In this document: in pieces, positions 60,907-64,000 of the stretch
Layout of the letters: each line of letters opens with the position of its first letter
Position numbering within the stretch: the first letter of the stretch is position 1
DNA from: Harmonia axyridis
Lineage: Eukaryota > Arthropoda > Insecta > Coleoptera > Coccinellidae
DNA: 64,000 nt
Direction of reading: 5' to 3'
Assembly: GCF_914767665.1 (NCBI RefSeq)
Contig: NC_059502.1
Coordinates: 16,120,001-16,184,000, forward strand
Translations under genes and position numbers: made by a program
Notes under the pieces: model-generated
Database searches by the model: none
What the model was told of the DNA's origin: nothing
Seen by the model: only the letters and a program-made list of their open reading frames with translations

Positions 60907-61842
60907 ATGCCGCACACATTTTTTAATGAAGAGTATGTTGACATGCTTTTGGTGTATGGTAAATGTGATATGAACGGAAGAGCAGCTGAAAGGGAGTATC
61001 GTAGACGTTTTCCCAATCGTCGGGTTCCAAATCACAAAATTTTTTCCCGTCTTGTTGCGCATACGAAACAACATGGTACTTTTCCCAGCAAAACAGTTTC
61101 TGAAAGACCACATACAATAGAAGAGAATATCCGTGAAAATATTTTAGAAATTGTGCAAAACGATCCGGGAGTAAGTATCAGACGATTGGCTTCAATTCAT
61201 GAAGTATCGAAATGGTACGTTTGGAATACTCTGAAGAGTGAAAAATATCACCCATATCACCCTCAACTTGTCCAGCAGTTGGAAGCTGGCGATGAGATCG
61301 CACGGCTTCAATTTTCCAGGTGGATAAGAAGTCATAGAAGAAATTTCCAAAGAATATTATTCACATATGAAGCTCAATTTACTCGCGATGGAATAAACAA
61401 TGCTCGAAATAATCACCTTTGGCATCAACAGAATCCTTTCGCTGTCTTACAAAGACAATCACAGAGACGTTTCAGTGTTAATGTGTGGTGCGCAGTTTAT
61501 GATAATAATTTAATAGGTCCTCATTTTTTCGAAGAAAGACTCACCGGAGAAATTTATAGAGATTTCCTCATGAATGTTCTTCCTAATTTATTAGGGAATA
61601 TTATTCAGAGAGGACTTATCTTCCAGCATGATGGAGCACCCTAACATTTCTCAATTTTAGTGAGAAATCATTTGAACGAGGTATATCCAAATAGATGGAT
61701 AGGTCGTGGTGGTCCAAGAGCATGGCCACCTCGGTCCACCGACATGACACCATTAGATTAAGTAGTTTTGAACTTAATGAAAAGAGCAGATAAATGTGTA
61801 GAAGTTGGCGGTTTTCATTTCGAACAATATTTGAAGAATTAG
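60907..61842 (+). pseudogene. rosa-type (DD41D) mariner transposase, nearly complete but broken
   Basis: ATG at 60907 (MPHTFFNEEYVDML) is a better start than 60871. Residues about 8-60 form the first helix-turn-helix (GRAAEREYRRRFPNR) and about 75-112 the second (VSIRRLASIHEVSK). The first catalytic block reads FTYEAQFT, so the essential aspartate is replaced by tyrosine at 154. The second aspartate D242 is in FQHDGAP and is followed by a TAA at 61642-61644. The same frame continues with YPNRWIGRGGP, WPPRSTDMTPLD (third aspartate D284, 41 residues after D242), then another TAA at 61759. About 50 residues are then missing before KCVEVGGFHFEQYLKN at 61842. Certainly inactive. Confidence 0.9.
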
Positions 61843-62526
61843 TCATTAATTTTCCAAATGTTAACTGTTTTTCGCATTTTTGATAGTTTTCATAAAAGTT
61901 TTGATTCGTTTATGATCTTTTTTTTTTACTTATGAGTAACTATCTAAGATCTCATGTTTCTGAAATGTCGAGAAAATAATATGTAAGGAGCGAAAATCGG
62001 AAGATTGACATTCGAAGGGTCATAGAAAGGAGGAGAAATTTGTGCCATTCGGGATGACAGTTGAGTTCGAAAGTATTTTTCCTGCTCTCTCAGAATCTGA
62101 AGTCAAAAAAATTGAAAACCGCATACAGGGTGTTGTTTTCACCTAATTTCAGAAAAACTAAAATTTCTGAGTCCGGATCTGATTTTATTTCGAATTTTTC
62201 GTTCAAACAGATTCGTACTCACTCTATCATTGTTCATACGAAAAATCATCGGATAAGCTCTCATATTTCCTGAATTATGGTCATTTGAAATTTCCTCATT
62301 TTTTCTAAAACCCCCTGTATATCAGGAACCATATACCTCAGATGAATTCAAATGGCATTTTCTCACTCCTTGAGACATCCCTCATCACCACCTAAACGTT
62401 GTCCCATTCCTCACCAGACACCCTGTATGTGTCTTTAAAATTGTTTGTTAACGTAGCATTTAGTATCCTGTATTCTGTGTTCTTGATATGTTTGAAAATT
62501 TCTATCTCCTCTAGAATATCTTGTTT

Positions 62527-62966
62527 GACGCCACTGCATCGTAAGGAAATTCAACACCTGAGTCAACCTTGATTGGAAGAAGAAGAATCCGTCAGCATGA
62601 ACGTCAGTTTTGTTTTGTTTTGTTTATGTTTTTATTCGTCATTTTATATTATCTATTTGACTATTCATATTATGCCTTTTTACCTGTATTTTTGATCTTT
62701 ATCACTTTGTGTTTTACAATATAACTTTGCAACCTTAAAAATCGTAAGTTTCAGTGAGCAATCAACCAAAGTGTAACATTTTGTTTTCCACCTTTTTTCA
62801 CCTTTTCTCTGAGTTTTTCGCTCAAATTGATATTTTGTGCTTAAGAGTATAAACACTTCCAGAATCTTTGGTTTGATAATGGCGAATACGCCGAAACCTG
62901 TAACCAGAAAATTCAATATACAAGGTTCCACCAACAAAAGTGTTTTATAGAGTTTTCCTTCAACTT
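62527..62966 (-). repeat. outer inverted repeat, right arm
   Basis: Reverse copy of 59507-59975, running from GACGCCACTGCATCG to TTCCTTCAACTT. Shared landmarks include the run around GAAGAAGAAGAATCCGTCAG and GGCGAATACGCC. A 99-bp piece at 62428-62526 separates it from the inner mariner, against 27 bp on the left. Confidence 0.8.
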
Positions 62967-64000
62967 CATACTCAACACTTCAATATGGGATTTTATGAGA
63001 TTAGGGTTGGATTTGATTATGCAACATCTCGAATTTACAGTGGACACATTTAACAACCGAGAACCCAAGGAAAAAATATTTTCTCAAATTCTGTCAATGG
63101 ATGTGGCACTATTCATCCTCAATAATATGTTAGGTAAAGTCTATGGATTCAATTTTCAAGGTTCATTATTTTACAATAAAGAAAAAACAACCTAAACCAT
63201 TTATTCATTTATCAGATAGCTATCAAACATATCGAAACTAAATCCTATAATCACATTTTACATTCTATATCATTATCAAAAGCAGATATGTATATGCTAC
63301 TAGACAAAGCCATAACTAGGAAACCATTGAACATAAACCTTATGATATATGTTGTGGAATGAAATGGTAATCTAAAGATTACCCCCCCATCATTCTATTC
63401 GTATACACATTCTACTTCAGTATATACCTAGTGCAGTTTGTGGGAATATAATGGTTCGATTCAGATCACTGATCACATTCAATACTTTCTCAGAAACCTG
63501 AAAATATGTATTGCTTTATGTATGCAGCAATTTCTTCAGTGAATTCTTTTTATTGAACAGGCCTGAGCCTGAGAGAATTTGAGGTAGAGAAAGAATCTCA
63601 AAGGATTTCAGTGCATTATTTCCAATGACATATCGTAGGGGTCGTTATAGAACAAATTTGAAATTTCCTGAAATTTGAACGACATCTCATTATGCTTGAA
63701 ACCTAAATAGGCATCTCCCACTGAATGCAAACAGCATTGATCCTCGTAGTGGACAATAAGACCCATAAATATTGAAGCCTAAAAAGCCGTGGAAAAATGT
63801 TGAAATATTTATATCTCTGAAAACTGACTATACAGAATCACGTTATTCGAATTGTGAGTAGCCATGTCCTTACTGAAAGCAAAGTTTTAGCTCCAGCAGA
63901 CTTATTCATTTTTAAATATAACCCTCAGCTTATGGACAACATTTCACCTGCACGTGGTTATGGCCGAATGGAAAGAAAATGTTTATTTCATTAGCAACTT
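62967..64000. other. no gene seen
   Basis: AT-rich sequence to the window end; a 66-codon plus frame (62995-63195) has no recognisable domain. Confidence 0.5.

Larger units (their letters stand above)
60005..62425 (+). mobile_element. rosa-type mariner with long two-tier inverted repeats
   Basis: Flanked by TA (60003-60004, 62426-62427). Left arm 60005 to about 60681 and right arm about 61799-62425 are inverted copies, the left longer by about 45 bp of insertion. The outermost motif is CAGGGTGTCTGGTGAGGAAT. Exactly 108 bp inward a second TACAGGGGGTTTCAG motif follows at both ends (60111, 62318). The right arm includes the end of the transposase frame, so the left arm carries that end backwards. 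Size is 2421 bp. It lies between the arms of a separate outer inverted repeat. Confidence 0.87.

Noticed and set aside
1..64000. tRNA, rRNA or bacterial operon content
   Set aside because: No convincing tRNA fold or rRNA stretch was seen, and no closely packed bacterial genes.

Overview
The window looks like transposon-rich, gene-poor nuclear DNA from an arthropod, most likely an insect. It is AT-rich by eye, shows no operon-like packing, and nearly every long open frame is a transposase or reverse transcriptase. The transposon set (rosa-type DD41D mariners, canonical DD34D mariners, Tc1 DD34E, TA-flanked MITEs beginning CAGGGTG, I-clade LINEs with RNase H) is typical of insects. A beetle is possible, but the sequence does not prove it. 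I found no convincing host protein gene, tRNA or rRNA gene. The stretch is probably intergenic or a large intron.

Layout. 1-6 kb: unique sequence, a possible tRNA-derived SINE head, a MITE carrying a LINE tail (3301-3980), and a Tc1 element (4127-5709) whose transposase is whole except for one amber codon. 6-10 kb: decayed LINE pieces (RNase H and C-terminus at 7.1-7.8 kb, a duplicated reverse-transcriptase segment at 9.1-10.1 kb). 12-13.3 kb: an internally deleted rosa mariner lying directly against the 5' end of a second mariner. 14-22 kb: dispersed repeats, a CGTCTT-rich tract, three diverged satellite monomers and a 1.3 kb foldback element. 23-26 kb: a decayed DD34D mariner and a truncated Tc1. 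29-35 kb: MITEs and a second mariner copy in opposite orientation.

35.8-38.2 kb holds a palindromic rosa-type mariner with about 1.1 kb arms. 38.8-44.7 kb holds a full-length I-like LINE with a perfect 15-bp target duplication, intact ORF1, and an ORF2 broken by one stop codon. 45.6-50.3 kb: MITEs and a block of nested palindromes. 53 kb: a possible tyrosine-recombinase (Crypton-like) relic. 57 kb: a LINE tail. 59.5-63 kb: a third rosa-type mariner nested between the arms of another inverted repeat.

Most notable: the two palindromic rosa-type elements (35.8 and 60.0 kb) have diverged in sequence but share an unusual plan. A terminal TACAGGG motif is repeated exactly 108 bp further in at all four ends, and the 3' end of the transposase frame lies inside the inverted repeat, so each 5' arm carries a backward copy of it. 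If transcribed, these arms would make very long hairpins. The LINE and the Tc1 element look the most recently active. Nothing suggests the elements cooperate, beyond non-autonomous MITEs probably borrowing transposase from relatives.
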